Assembly: GCA_002049455.2 (NCBI GenBank)
Contig: KV918845.1
Location: 124,001 to 188,000, forward strand
DNA from: Porphyra umbilicalis
Taxonomy: Eukaryota; Rhodophyta; Bangiophyceae; Bangiales; Bangiaceae
DNA: 64,000 nucleotides
Direction of reading: 5' to 3'
Shown here: positions 1 through 11,163 of the stretch, piece after piece
Layout: every line of letters begins with the position of its first letter
Numbering within the stretch: the first letter of the stretch is position 1
Made by a program: the position numbers and the translations under genes
The notes under the pieces: model-generated
Told to the model about the DNA's origin: nothing
Seen by the model: the letters and a program-made list of their open reading frames with translations, nothing else
Database searches by the model: none

Positions 1-13
1 CCTGGCGTTTGCC

Positions 14-1776
14 ATGCCCAAGCAGGAGCCGGGGCGGCCGCCCGTGCACCGCCGCCCGACGGTGGAGGGGCAGGAGGCCGGTGCGCTCACGCGGGGGGGA
101 TCTGTCGGGCCCCCCGCCGCGTGGGGCGGCCCGGCCGAGCCGCCGTCAGGTCGGGACGGGGGCTACCCGGGCCCCGACCGGGAGTGGGAGTTGGAGCGGG
201 AGCGGGAGCGAGAGCGGTATCGCGACCGCAGCAGCGACCATGACCGGAACCGCGACCGCGACCACGACCGGGAGCGGGATCGACTGCGGGAGCGGGAGCG
301 GGACCGCGATCGCGACCGGGAGCGGGACCGAGAACGGGAGCGGGAGCGGGAGCGGGATCGAGACCGGGGCCGGGAGCACGGGCGCGAGCACGACCGGGAT
401 CGGGAGCGGGAGCGGGAGCGGGACCACGACCCGTACCGTTCCCGGGAGCGGGAGCGCAGCAGTCGAGACCCCCGTCGGTCCCGGGAGCGCGACGGGGACA
501 GTCGGGGGAGCCGGGAGTACGACGGGGGCGGGCGGGACCCGCGGCGGCGAGACGGCAGCGGCCGGCTCGCCGAGTCGGAGCGCGACTGGGCGGGGCGCGA
601 CCCCCGGTCGGCGGCGGCCGGTGGGGGTGGCGGCTACGACCGTGGCCACCGGTATGACGGGGTCGACGAGCGTGGGCGGGGGGGGCGCTACGGCGCGATG
701 GACGGGTATGGCAGCGCCGCCGCGGCTTACGGTGGGGGTGCCTACGGCGCCGCCGCGGATGGGGGCTATGGCGCCGCCGTGGGCAGGGGGTATGGCGGGT
801 ACGGCGACGGCGGTGGCGGCTATGGTGACTATGGCGCCACGGGCTATGGCAGCCACGAGGGCGGCGACCGAGGGAGGTACGGCGGCGGGCGGGACCGGTC
901 TCCCGGCTACGACCCGGAACGCCGCGGCGGCACCGCCGCCGTCGCCGGACCGCGGTACAAGCGCCCCCGGTGGGCCCCGTCTGGGAGTGCCGACGCGTAT
1001 GGCGCCGGCGGCAGCGACGGGTATGGCGGCGGCGGGGGCGGGTGGCCGCCGGCCGCCACGCCATCGGCGGAGCGCCCCGCGTCCTACTCCCCCGCTGCGG
1101 CGGGGGGCCACCACCCCGACGTGCAGGGCTACTCGCCGGCGCACGGGGCGGGCGCGCCGGCGGCGGGTGCGGCCGGCGGCTATGGCCCGTATGGGGGCTA
1201 CGGGGCGCCCGCCGACGCGGCCGGCGGCGGCGGCAGCGGCGCCTACGCGGCACCCGCCGCGGCCGCCTGGGGCGCCGCCACCACGTCGGCCGTGCCGCCG
1301 CACCACGGCCACGCGGGCGTGGCCTACCCCCCCCCGCAAGCGGGCGTGCCGTCGAGCGCCTATGGCGGGGCGGGCTGGGGCGGTCCCGCCGCGGCCGCGG
1401 CGGCGCCCGCCGCAGCGCCGGCGGCGGGGGGCCCGCTGGCGGGCCTCGCGCCCGCCCAAGCGAGCCTCCTCGCCGCCGCCCTCGGGCAGCTGGCGGGGGT
1501 GCCCGCGGGGGGCGCCCCCGCCGCCGCCGCGCCGGCGGCGGTGCTCGGGCAGCTCCTCGCCCAGTTACAAACGTCGATTGGGGCGGCGACGGCGGCGGCG
1601 GCGGGGGGGGCGACGCCGGTGGGGGGGGGGGGGGGGGGGGGACCGCCGCCGCGCCGGCAGACGGAGGGGCGACGGCAAGCGCCGCCGCGCCCGCCCCGGC
1701 GAACGCCGACGCGCTCGCCGCCCTCGGGCAGCTGGCGTACGACCAGGTGCAGGCGGGGCAGCGGCCGCAGCGGTGA
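14..1776 (+). CDS. RE/RD-dipeptide and Gly/Tyr-rich low-complexity protein (apparent frameshift near the 3' end; possibly 5' partial)
   Basis: The N-terminal third, about residues 55-180, is dense in alternating Arg-Glu and Arg-Asp dipeptides. It is followed by a Gly/Tyr-rich section with many YGGYG- and GYG-like units (about 200-290) and then an Ala/Pro/Gly-rich tail with repeated LGQL motifs. RE/RD-rich tracts are common in splicing-associated and other RNA-binding proteins, so an RNA-processing role is plausible, but I see no RRM, KH or helicase motif. The frame from 14 runs into a run of about 21 G at 1620-1640 and then degenerates. The frame one base back continues sensibly, repeating the same LGQL motif, and stops at 1774-1776, so one base is probably missing from the run. 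The frame is also open upstream of the ATG to the window edge, so the start could lie outside. Confidence 0.6.
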
Positions 1777-2632
1777 GGGGGTAGGGGGTAGTTGCGTGGG
1801 GTGCCGGTGCTTTTTTTGTTGTCTGTGTTTGGAGTGGCCGCACAGCGCGCGCGTCCGTAAGGGGTGAGCGGGGGACAGGGGACCGTCACTGGGCGCGCTT
1901 GGTGGTTTTTTTTTTTTTTTGGCAGCGGCGGCGGCGGCGGCGGCGCGGGATTGAGTGGCGGCGGGGCGCCACGGTGCGCGCCGTCGGCGGGCGCCGGCTA
2001 GCGCGCCCCAGCCGCTCGGCGCCCGTCGCGCCCCAGCCGCTGGGGACGGCCACGCCGACGACGCGCGCGCCCGCTGTCGCCGCCAAGCGCCGCTGTGGCG
2101 GCCGAGGCGGCGCCGTGGGGTGGCAGCGGCGGCGGCGGCAAGGCGCCCGACGCGGCACATGCGGCGGGGCGTGCTGGGGGCGGCCCCGGGTCGCGGCCGG
2201 TGGGCCGACCCCTGCGGCGCGCGCCGCCGCCCGACGGCGGGCCGCCGTGCGCGACGCGCACGGGCGCGCGCGCGGGCTGGCGCGGCCGCCTGCGGCGGCC
2301 TCGACGGCGCGCTGGCGGGCGGCGCGCACGCGGCGGCGACGCGCCGCGCCGCCCGACACGCCCTGAACGCGCGCAGGGCGGCGGCACGCCCCGTGGGAAA
2401 CAGCAAGAAACGGGGCCGCACCCCCGTGTCGCCGCATCGTTGGCGGGGGGCACGTGGCGGCCCACTTCGGCGGTGGCCACCGCAACGCGCGGCGGTGGCG
2501 GGGGGCGATGTGGCGCAACGTGGGGGACCCCGTACGCAAGCACGGGGGCGGCGTGCGGGGGGCCACGCGCCGCTGAGCTTTATACAAACGGTCGGTCGAC
2601 CAAACGGTGGGGCGCCCACGGGGCACGGTCGC

Positions 2633-4929
2633 TCAGAGGAGGCCGTCCACGGTCGTGGGCGACGCGTGCGCGGCCGCGTCAGTGAGCGCCCCCGCGTCGT
2701 CGTCGGAGCTGGTCGCCCCCCCCTCCTGGCCGTCTGGCACGTCGCTCTTGGCGCCCCCCTCCACGTCGCCGGCGTGGGAGCCGGACGCAACGCCGAGCAG
2801 GTCGTCGGTCATGCGCGCGTCGGGGATGAGCAGAAAGGTCAGCGGCACCGTCAGCAGCGGCAAGATGATGTGGGCCACGATGATGAGCCATGTGAGGTTG
2901 CTAAAGTCGCACGGGCCGCCCTTTGTCGTCACAATGTCAAACTGGTCGATGGCGAACGCGCCGATGCTCGAGCCGACAGCAGTGCCAAAGTTGGAAAAGC
3001 CCGCCAACAGGGCATACACCGTAGACTCCATGCCGGGCGGGCACAGCTTGCTGATGAGCACAATCTCTGGCATGAAGTCCATCATGACGACCTGCAACAA
3101 AAGGCGGGCAGCAGAGGTACAGACAAGAAAACAGAAAACCCAGCGGATGAAAACACATTCGATTGTCATTGGGCGTGAGTGGTCTTCGAGATTCGGACGG
3201 CGAGCCCCGACCGAACGCTTCGTCTCCCTCCGTGGCCCTCCCGAAAAGCAAGGAACAGAGTGGTCCTGCAGCTTGTTGCGCCCAACGTACCACGTCTTGA
3301 ATGATGGAGTCGCCCAGCAGGTAAAACAGCCGATCGCTGATGCCTGCACGGATGTTCCACCTCTGCACGATGGCGATATCAACGATGGCGGCAGCGACCT
3401 CCAGCACCGTCGTCGTCCAAAAAGCGCGGCGATAGAAGGTGCGGGAGAGCACCCTTTGGAAGATGACCACCCCGAGGAGGCCTGCCACCGCCCCGAGCGC
3501 AGCCGACCATGAAAGAAAGAAGGCGAGATCAAACTGGGGACCACCGGGATTGCACTCTGGCCCGCTAATGTAGAAGGGCTGCATCGCGCCAATGATAGAA
3601 AGGTTCATGGCCGACGACAGAAACATGTAAACCTGCGCTTTTCCTGTGGACATGGGGTCAAAGGTGTGGGGGGAGGCAACAGGAAAAGACGGACACATGC
3701 GCAAAAGCAGTGAAAGGGAATGTTACGTGGTCAGCCTCTGTGTGGGAACGCAACGCGGCAGCTGAGACTCGGCACCCAGCGCCCCGTGCGGTCACGACAC
3801 CCCCCCGTTGACGGGCAGAGCACTCGAGCGTACCGAGCATGGGTGGCAGCAGCCACAGGGACAGAGCACAGAGCACCACGCCAATAGTCATGCTGTACGC
3901 GGCTTGCACAACGGTCGACCCCCACAGGGAAGCGGCGCCCAGCCCGAGGGCCCCCGCTGCCATGACCGACCCGATGAAAAAGAAATGCCCATTCTCGACA
4001 AGCTTGGCCTTGCGGAAGCCAGACGTCGTGCGCTCCTCGCCGAGCCAGCCGGCGGCGACTGGCAAAACGATCTGTGCGGCAAACGGCAGGCAAATCCAGA
4101 TGTAAATGGAGGGATTCTTGTCGGCCACGACGCCGACAATGCAGGCCCCAGCGAGGGTGGCCACCATTTGCAAGGCCCACACGGTCGTGACCATGTCGGC
4201 ACCCGACTCGGGCTTCTGGACCATTTTTTCCGAGTAGATTCCTTCGACCAGCAGGTCCGCTATCGGAGAGCAAGGGCATTCACAAGCAGCGAGGCGCAAT
4301 CAACAAGGCGTGAACAAATTGCGGACAAGACGACAGCGCGAGCAAACGAAGCGAAAGAGACATTGGTCAGTTGCGGCACGCCAGTCAAGCTTTGCCCATT
4401 CCTCTCACTCCCACTGCGTCGCCTATCAACGCAAGTGCCTTCCCGAGTCACGACCAAGCGCCACCTCCTTCACCTTTTCAGGACACGTACAGGCTGAGGA
4501 CTCGACGTGGATAAAGAAGAACAGGACCGCGGCAAGTGCGCCTTCCCCGACAGTGACAATCGGCGCGGAGGCCAGCACCGCGCACGCCGCGGTGCCAATC
4601 ACCGCTGACCCCACGATGTACCAGCGCTTGTAGTAGCCCCCAATGGGCAACACGTCCGACACCATGCCAATCAGCGGCTTGAGGGACCACGGCAGCAGGC
4701 TGACCGTGAAGAGCGCCTGGAAGCGCGGCGCGTCATCCACCCCAAGCTTGATGCGTAAGAAGGGCAGAAAGGCGGAGCGGCTGATGAAGTACACAATGCC
4801 TTTGATCCCGAAGTAGGTCGAAAAAAGAATGACGACAAAGCGCCACCCAAAATTGGTGTTCATCCGCTGCGCAAAGCGTACGCCGAGCAGCGACGGCAGC
4901 CGCTGCCACAGGTTCACGAAGGGGTTCAT
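2633..4929 (-). CDS. BT1-family folate-biopterin transporter (four exons)
   Basis: Predicted multi-pass carrier of the folate-biopterin transporter family (MFS-related), which moves folates or pterins in cyanobacteria, plastids and kinetoplastids. Exons on the minus strand are 4929-4491, 4259-3834, 3643-3291 and 3091-2633, giving 558 residues. Phases agree at all three junctions (1, 1, 0), and all donors are GTACG-type. Family features visible are an N-terminal membrane segment region with FGIKGIVYF, the DLLVEG..SEKM segment spanning junction 1, and CPPGMESTVYALLAG after junction 3. The last about 50 residues are an acidic Ser/Asp-rich tail. I chose the ATG at 4929 because family-like sequence starts there and the upstream frame is low complexity. 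The length is near the family norm. The substrate and membrane cannot be told from sequence; a plastid envelope location is possible. Confidence 0.88.
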
Positions 4930-6043
4930 CGTTGGTCGGGAGGAGGGAGGAGGGCAGACGTCGAGGGTGGTGTGCTCCCTCCAGGGGACGGCGGTAGTTT
5001 GGGCGATGGGGTTGGCTTGGCAACGAGCGTGGGGGCATAGACCACCACGGCCGAGACGACGACCGGAGGTGGACGGGCGGGTGGATGGGGCGCGGGACGA
5101 ATGCCGCGCATGCTTGGGTTGTCTTGAGCAGACAGACGGCGGCGGGCACTCGTTGTAAACACGCCACCGCCGCCACACACCCCGCCCCGAGCGTGCCTCA
5201 AGGGACTAGCGTCAGGAGCGCAACAGACGGCACACAACGACTATTTGGCGGGGCGCCCGCACCGCGTCCTTTGCGGCAGCCGCGCAAGCAGACCAGTGGC
5301 ACGGAGCCCTGCGCGACACCTTCGTCACAGAGCCACAAAGGCGCCATCTCCCCGCCCGGACCCCACCAGGGGTGGCGCCCAACCATCGCCAGAGACGTTG
5401 ATGCCCGTACTTGGTCAATGCTGCGTCGTGCCCCCATGGTGAGCCGCCCGAGTTGCCCCGCGCTGGAGCGAGGCCGTGCCGGCGGGGCGGGGCGCGTCTG
5501 CCGGGGTGTCGGCAGGCCGCCCCGAGGCGTCGGCTGTCGACCGACAGACTCGGCGGCCAGCTGCGGTCGCTCCTACAGCCAGAGGCGAGTGTACGTTTTC
5601 CGCGGGCTGACTCGCCGGCGGCGCGCGCCAGTGTCAACGGCCCCAGCGGCGGCAAGGGGCCTGGCTCTGTCAAAAGGAGGGGGACTGGTCCTTTGCCAGC
5701 AGCCGAGATCTCCGACGGGCAGCACGGCGGCAACGGCGGTCGCTGCGGCGCTTGCCTGAGGGCGCCGAGTGACCAGCCAACCATGCCCCGCCATTCAATC
5801 CAGACGTCGGCGAGGGCGTCGCGAGACGATAACCGTGTTGTCGCGCCAATGCGCGCCTACGGGCGCCGGGTGTCGGCATCGCCCTTTGCGCGAGGGGGGC
5901 CTGCCAAAAAAAAGGCGCGCGTCGCGAAGGCCGAATATGGACACACATCTCAGCCTGGGTGGTGCAACAATCTCGCGGTGTCAACATGGCAGTGGTCCTA
6001 CCCAGGGCATCGCGCCACGCCATGGCGTCGCGGACAGGCTATT
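4930..6043. other. Intergenic, no convincing gene
   Basis: This is the upstream flank of the BT1 gene, followed by GC-rich sequence. The open frames here, including one of 355 codons across 5411-6478, show no recognisable motif and overlap an inverted-repeat element, so I treat them as chance. Confidence 0.5.
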
Positions 6044-6480
6044 GCTGATCCCCTAATTCTGTCCTCATCGCCCCGGAACGGTAGTGGAACGGCAATGAAT
6101 GCAGATATCTCATTGGTCGAGCAGTCCGACAGCAGTGCATGTCCGGCCCGATCTTTACAGAATGTGCCCGTACGGCCCCCAATCGCACAATCGACGCCTT
6201 CGTTTTTCTGCACTTTTCTGCGTATCTCCCAGAAAATCTCGATATCCCAACGATTGCGGGCCGGTTGCTCCCTTGACACGGAAGGGATCGGAAGAAAATC
6301 TCAAGAAAAAGAAGGATCTCGGTTCTGCACGGAAGTGGCGGTGGGAGAGCCAATAGGACGTCTCAGATTCGTGCTGAGCAGCTGTTTACCGCTGCGTTTA
6401 ACCAATAGATGGCCAGTTCCACAAGAACCGTACCGCCAGGAACCGTTCCTGGTCGATGAGGACAGAATTGGGGGATAGCT
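6044..6480. mobile_element. MITE-like element with about 30-bp imperfect terminal inverted repeats
   Basis: The left end at about 6044-6085 and the right end at about 6440-6480 are inverted copies of each other. Both contain AATTCTGTCCTCATCG followed by GGAACGG, with a few mismatches. Weaker inverted similarity (CATTGGTC / TATTGGTT) continues inward. There is no coding capacity. The exact ends and target duplication are unclear. Confidence 0.5.
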
Positions 6481-6495
6481 ATATATAATATATAC
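6478..6495. promoter_or_regulatory. AT-rich TATA-like stretch
   Basis: CTATATATAATATATA is an unusual AT-rich island in GC-rich DNA, directly at the end of the inverted-repeat element. It may be a TATA-like site or simply element-flanking sequence. No gene starts nearby. Confidence 0.2.
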
Positions 6496-7079
6496 AGCCA
6501 TTCTCCAAAAAATCCCGCACTCCAACAGTTGCAATTCCAGGCACGTGCGTGCAATACCCCGGCCTTCAGGACGGTGGCGCGTCGGCGACGCATTGACACC
6601 GGGCACGCCGGCCGGCTCTATGGCCGCGAGCGCGCACGGGGGCACGTACAGCCACGTTGCCGTGGTGGGTGGGGCGTCGGGTGGGAAAAGGGGGTGCCGC
6701 CTCCGCCACCCGCAGCGGCGGCGGGCCGCCGCCGGCGTCGCGCCGCGCCCACGTGCGAGGGCCGTCACTCCGCCGCGCAGCGCATCTGCGCACGGCGGGC
6801 AGGGCGGCCGAAACGGCGCACGGGCGGGCGGGTGGGACTGATCGCCGCGCGACGAGGCGCCTGTAACCGCGCCGCCAGATGGCGTCAGCAAACGCCGACG
6901 CGCCGCCGCAACAGAAGACGGCGCGCAGGCACGATCACTCGCGGGTCATAGTGGGCGCGTCAAGCCCCGGAAGTCGCTGCGCACGGTCACCGCGCGCAAC
7001 TCGGGGCGGTAGAGGGGGCACGGGGGCAGGCGCCGTCCGGGTCCAGTGACCCCTGTGGCAGGACCAGGGTTGAGAGGGG
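6481..7079. other. Intergenic, nothing recognised
   Basis: GC-rich sequence with only short overlapping open frames. I see no gene or RNA in it. Confidence 0.4.
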
Positions 7080-7155
7080 ATAATTATAGTCGGATTAATA
7101 CACATGAAAATTTCACTGTATTAATGCAAACCATGGATCGGCAGACTATAATTAT
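7080..7155. repeat. Nested inverted repeat (AT-rich hairpin)
   Basis: ATAATTATAGTC at 7080-7091 is the perfect inverse of 7144-7155. Inside it, ATTAATACA at 7094-7102 is the perfect inverse of 7117-7125. It lies just beyond the 3' end of the hAT transposase relic. A related TATAATTATA occurs at about 8775, so these may be degenerate ends of that element. Confidence 0.5.
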
Positions 7156-7196
7156 GCAACGTGTGCACCACGTGTTGGTAGTTGCTTTCCATTTAC

Positions 7197-8175
7197 TCAT
7201 GTAAAGTCCGATTTAAGTACGGTAATTAAAATCGGCTGGCACCGCTCGAGCACCATCTTGGGGAGGTTGTGGTTCCTCCAGTACTGGGTCATGTGGTTGC
7301 AAAAAGCCACCGCGTCCGCCAGCGCCCCGTACTTGCACAGGTCAGAGAAGAGGAGGTCAAAGCAGTGTGCCGCGCACGGCACCATTAGCATCCAGGGGAC
7401 TCCTCCTGAAGGCGGCCCCAGACGGCACGCATCTTGGGCTCCGTATCCGACACAAAAGCACATACGCTCCTCTTGCCCAGCGCCTCGATGCGCTTCATGA
7501 AGAACGCCGCCGTGTTGTCGGCCGTGTGCCGCTGCTCGGGCCACATGCCCGTCTCCACGTACAGCGGCTCGGGGGTGAAGAGCATGACGTTGCAGATGCT
7601 GTTGCGCTGCCGGTCCGTCCAGCCGTCACCGCCAATGATGATGTCCCAGCGGCCACACTGCGCGCCACAAACGCGTCCACCAGCACCGACTGCGCTGCAA
7701 ACTCCCGGTCGAGTAGGGGACCGGCCAAGGAGAAGCGCGACGGCGGCTTGTAGGCCGCGTTGAGCCCCTTGCAGAAGGCCTGAAAGGCAGGAGCCTCAGT
7801 CGTGCGCAGGGGAGCGCACTTCGATACAGCCACCGTGACACCGGGCGTCGAGGTCGGCGCACTCCCTGCTGGACAGCGACCGCACATACGGCGACAAAGG
7901 GCCACCACCGACACCAACACCAGCACCGCTACCGCCCGCCCGTCCAGTGCTCTCCGTGTGCATGGACGGCCCCCCGCAGATGCGTCATGCACCCGGTCGC
8001 GGCGTCGACAGCATTTACAGGGGTGTCCTTGCGCTGGTTGCCGACGAGCCGCTCAAGGAGGATGCGGTACACGTCGGCCGGCGGGGTGCACACCTTGGAG
8101 ACCACGTGCTTCTTAGTGTCGGATTGCCAAAGAGGGTTTTGGTGCAAAACTTGCACACAAATGCAGTGAAGTACC
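7197..8175 (-). pseudogene. Broken hAT-type (DUF659/BED) transposase
   Basis: Pieces of a hAT-superfamily transposase lie in order but in shifting frames. At about 8160-8090 there is a BED-like zinc finger start (CKFC...) that changes frame before its His/Cys end. Next comes an N-terminal segment with FQAFCKGLNAAYKPPSRF at about 7790-7730. A frame change near 7655 leads to WDIIIGGDGWTDRQRN, then LFTPEPLYVETGMWPEQ, VSDTEPKMRAVWGRL and CAAHCFDLLFSDL, the DUF659-like core with its catalytic-region Asp and the conserved CAAHC. The reading stops at about 7197, before any hAT C-terminal dimerisation domain. With at least three frame changes and a missing C-terminus, it should be inactive. Confidence 0.65.
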
Positions 8176-8523
8176 TTGGCAGCCCCATGGCACGCGGGGG
8201 GGGGGGGCGGAGGGAGGGCGCGGGGGGGGGGTTGGCGTGCGCTGGGGAGGGGGGGGCGGGGGCGTCGGGTGGGAGTGGTCCGGTGTGGCGGGATGAGTGG
8301 GCCTGGACGTGGGCGGGAGTGGGCCCCTGTTGTGCCCCCGTCTTATGTGAGGGGAGGGTAGGCGGTGGCGACGGCCGCGCATGGGCACTGTGCACCTGGG
8401 AGGGGGGCTCGGGCAGGCGGTGGGCAGTGTGGCGTGCGGGGCAGGCACGGGCGCCCGTGGGAGCTGTGCCCCCAGTGCTCCAGCCACAACGCGCTCTGGC
8501 GACACAGCCAGTGCCGCCGCCCC

Positions 8524-8640
8524 GGCGAAATGGCTGCCTGGCATTGCCCGCAGCGCCGCCCCCCCAGCGAAACGGCTGCCTGGCATTGCCTGCAGCTCCC
8601 CCCCCCCGCGAAACGGCTGCCTGGCATTGCCCGCAGCGCC
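8524..8640 (+). repeat. Three-copy tandem repeat, unit about 49 bp
   Basis: Three near-identical copies of a unit containing GGCTGCCTGGCATTGC are separated by C-rich spacers. No function is evident. Confidence 0.7.
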
Positions 8641-8779
8641 ACCGTAAGCTCGCGCCATTGCCGGTGACAAGGTAGATCGCCAGGCGAAACGGTCGGAATA
8701 AATTAATATATATTGGAACGTGGAACGCATAAGTCTTCCACAAATGCTTACTATAACTATACTGTCAGCCTTTCTATAA

Positions 8780-9187
8780 TTATACTAAAATGAAACCTTC
8801 AGCGGATGAGTACACCGTAAACTTGGCAACCCTGCGAGCGGCTCTCTGGGAGCACTCTACCTCAAACGCCAGCACTCCTACAACCGGGATGCCGTCGGGG
8901 TGCATGCGCGCGGGGTCAATCGCCCCGAGACCAAAGTCCTCTTCCTCACTTCCCTCATCGTCGCTACCCCCACCGCCCCCATTGTTCAATTGGTGTGCAA
9001 TCTCATAGGCAGCTTGCATAAAGTGGTTCTGCTCGGCCATCTCAGCACGTGTCAGAGGTACCAAGAGAGAGATGTGGGAAGCTCGACGTCCGCCGAAGAC
9101 GAACCTGCCTCTCTGTGCCACGGATTGTACAGCACGGGGCACTCCGCAGTGTTTTTCTGGCTCCGTGGTGTCGACCGGTGAGGCCAC
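8780..9187 (-). CDS. Small acidic hypothetical protein (weak)
   Basis: A 135-codon frame with a Gly/Asp/Glu-rich acidic patch (GGGGGSDDEGSEEEDF) and an otherwise protein-like composition. I do not recognise it. It lies immediately upstream of, and on the same strand as, the hAT relic, so it may be an N-terminal remnant of that element. It may also be chance. Confidence 0.2.
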   Translation of the reverse strand: MASPVDTTEPEKHCGVPRAVQSVAQRGRFVFGGRRASHISLLVPLTRAEMAEQNHFMQAAYEIAHQLNNGGGGGSDDEGSEEEDFGLGAIDPARMHPDGIPVVGVLAFEVECSQRAARRVAKFTVYSSAEGFILV

Positions 9188-10276
9188 AGAGGTTGGAGTT
9201 TGCGAGGACTTGACTGCCGGCGAGATAGCAACTGCCGGACTTGCACAAACGTCGGGATCATTTTACGAAAAGATTCGACAAGCCGAACACTTTTGGATGA
9301 AAACAGGAACACAGTGACGAAGTGTCTGACAATTCTGCAGGGTTCTGGTTAATGCAACCAATGTATTTGTGACTGGTTATTAAGTGCTTTGCATTTCATG
9401 GCGCGTGCACACGTACTGTCAGCTGTTTGTGCACGGCCAACCAGATTCTAGCATGGCACTTCACGTCGCGAGGGTGTGTCGAGAGACCCACGTCCATTTT
9501 TTTTTGCGCGCTACCATCTCTACGCTCAGCGCGACGACCAACAGCCCGGTGGACACAGACATCTCAACAATTCCATGTGAAGGAAACACCGTGCCCAGAA
9601 GGACAACTAACAAACACACTGAGCACAGCAGCAAGTCAGTCCTTCAAATGGTCAGCAACGTCAAAAACAAACCAAGCTCACGTCATATGCAGCCACCCAG
9701 CCAGCAGAACCGTGGATCCACGGTCGTGCGGCAACAACTGTTCAGTGCATGTCGAGGTGGGAAGGAGACGGACCACGAGGACACACGGGGGGGTTGGGGT
9801 GGAGGGGCATTCGCGGGCAGAGAGTGTGGCATGGAACGTACGCTTGGCGTCGAGAAGTGCTCATGGAGGGGATGCGTCCACAGAGCGGGGTGGGAAGGCG
9901 AGGCAAGGGGCGAGGAGTCGCAGTGGGACGAGACGGAATGGTGGCGTAGGGGGGAGGGCGGCAAAGCGGCAGCGTGTTGCAAGAAAGATGGCGGTAGCTC
10001 AGGTGGGCGAAGACGACATGGGTGACGACGGTGCGCGGGGCGTGGGTAGCTGGGAGCGCGAGGTGCAAGGCAGCCTCCCACGGTGAGGTCTCACGTGGAG
10101 ATTGCACGATGCCCGCTCGTCCAACAACGCTGTGGAGTTTTTACCAAACTTGCGGGATATGTTTGATGATGCGAGCATGCATTAGTCGACAGTTGGATAT
10201 TTAAGTATGCATAGAGATGCGACCTCTCTTGGTTCTTCGTCAGCACCGGATTGGGGATGTTACGCTCATGAGGGCC
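9188..10276. other. Intergenic, nothing recognised
   Basis: Mixed-composition sequence with overlapping short frames and no motif I can name. Confidence 0.4.
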
Positions 10277-10569
10277 TAGTGTCTATTCTACTGCTCCCGA
10301 GGCTCAAATGAGGCTCAGATGAGGCTCAAATGAGGCTCCCTCTCATATGGCCTGGAAAGGCGCCCTTTTTGGGGTGTCTGGGGCACCCCCTCCGAGTTTT
10401 CATCGTACACAGCCGCCGAGTTGGCCCATAGGTGAGTGGACAACGCCGAGTCCAAGATATATTCTCAGAAAGAGCAGCCGAGGCCGGAACATGGTCACAG
10501 AGAGGCATCGAAAACAGCCTCAAATGAGGGGAATCGGCTCAAATGAGGCGGCCAGTAGAATAGACACTA
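10277..10569. mobile_element. Non-autonomous TIR element with TA duplication, 289 bp
   Basis: CTAGTGTCTATTCTACTG at 10276-10293 and its exact inverse at 10553-10570 bound the element. Taking TA as the target duplication (10277-10278 and 10568-10569), the element is 10279-10567 with 15-bp perfect terminal repeats. Subterminal CTCAAATGAGG-type repeats occur at both ends, about 10303-10336 and 10519-10548. This is typical of a Tc1/mariner-related MITE. There is no coding capacity. Confidence 0.75.
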
Positions 10570-10570
10570 G

Positions 10571-11027
10571 CACATGCATGGTTCCCCTCGAGAGAGGTCA
10601 ACAGTATCGGCGAACACAATGGCGTTCTGTTCCGGCTTTGTTTGGCAACATGCAAACAAAAGCCGATCTGTTGGTCCGTCTGGTTGGGCAACAAACATCT
10701 TTTTCGGCGATCTGTTGGTTTTCCCCGTGCAGCGACGATTTGGGGGTGTGCCCCGCGGCCCGCGCGGTGCACCGCGCGCACCGGTGCGTGGGAGGCGGCA
10801 ACGGCCGAGGCGGGAACAAGGCCACCAGGAAAATTAACGAGGGCGCAGAGCGAAACGAAGAACCTCGGGCTTGTGCTTGCAGTGAGACGGGCGTGAAAAT
10901 ATGCATATGGCGCGTCGCTAAAGAATGATCGGATCTGAGAATCGCTCAGAGCAAGTCACAGCAGTTCACAGCAGCTCACAGCACAGAATTTAAAATTGCT
11001 GTGATCGCCCTTGCCTCCCACTGTGGA
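10571..11027. other. Intergenic, nothing recognised
   Basis: No gene is seen. A short tandem of CACAGCAG-type units occurs near 10957-10985. Confidence 0.4.
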
Positions 11028-11163
11028 TACAGCCGTTCTCTCAAAAACCTCGCACGCCAACTGTTGCACCACTCTGACAAATCGGCCTTCACGGGGTCGC
11101 AGAGGCCGATTTGTCAGAGTGGTGCAACAGTTGGCGTGCGAGGTTTTTGAGAGAACGGCTGTA
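11028..11163. mobile_element. 132-bp foldback MITE, copy 1
   Basis: 11030-11161 is a perfect palindrome with 59-bp arms and a 14-nt loop, flanked on both sides by TA (11028-11029 and 11162-11163). The arms begin CAGCCGTTCTCTCAAAAACC. A second copy of identical length lies at 58440-58571 with the loop in the opposite orientation. It is non-coding and presumably moved in trans by a TA-targeting (IS630/Tc1/mariner-type) transposase. Confidence 0.9.

Noticed and set aside
5411-6478. 355-codon plus-strand frame
   Set aside because: It runs through an inverted-repeat element and shows no domain or signal.
8524-8640. Possible CRISPR-like spaced repeat
   Set aside because: Only three copies with C-run spacers in a eukaryotic nuclear context; a simple tandem repeat.
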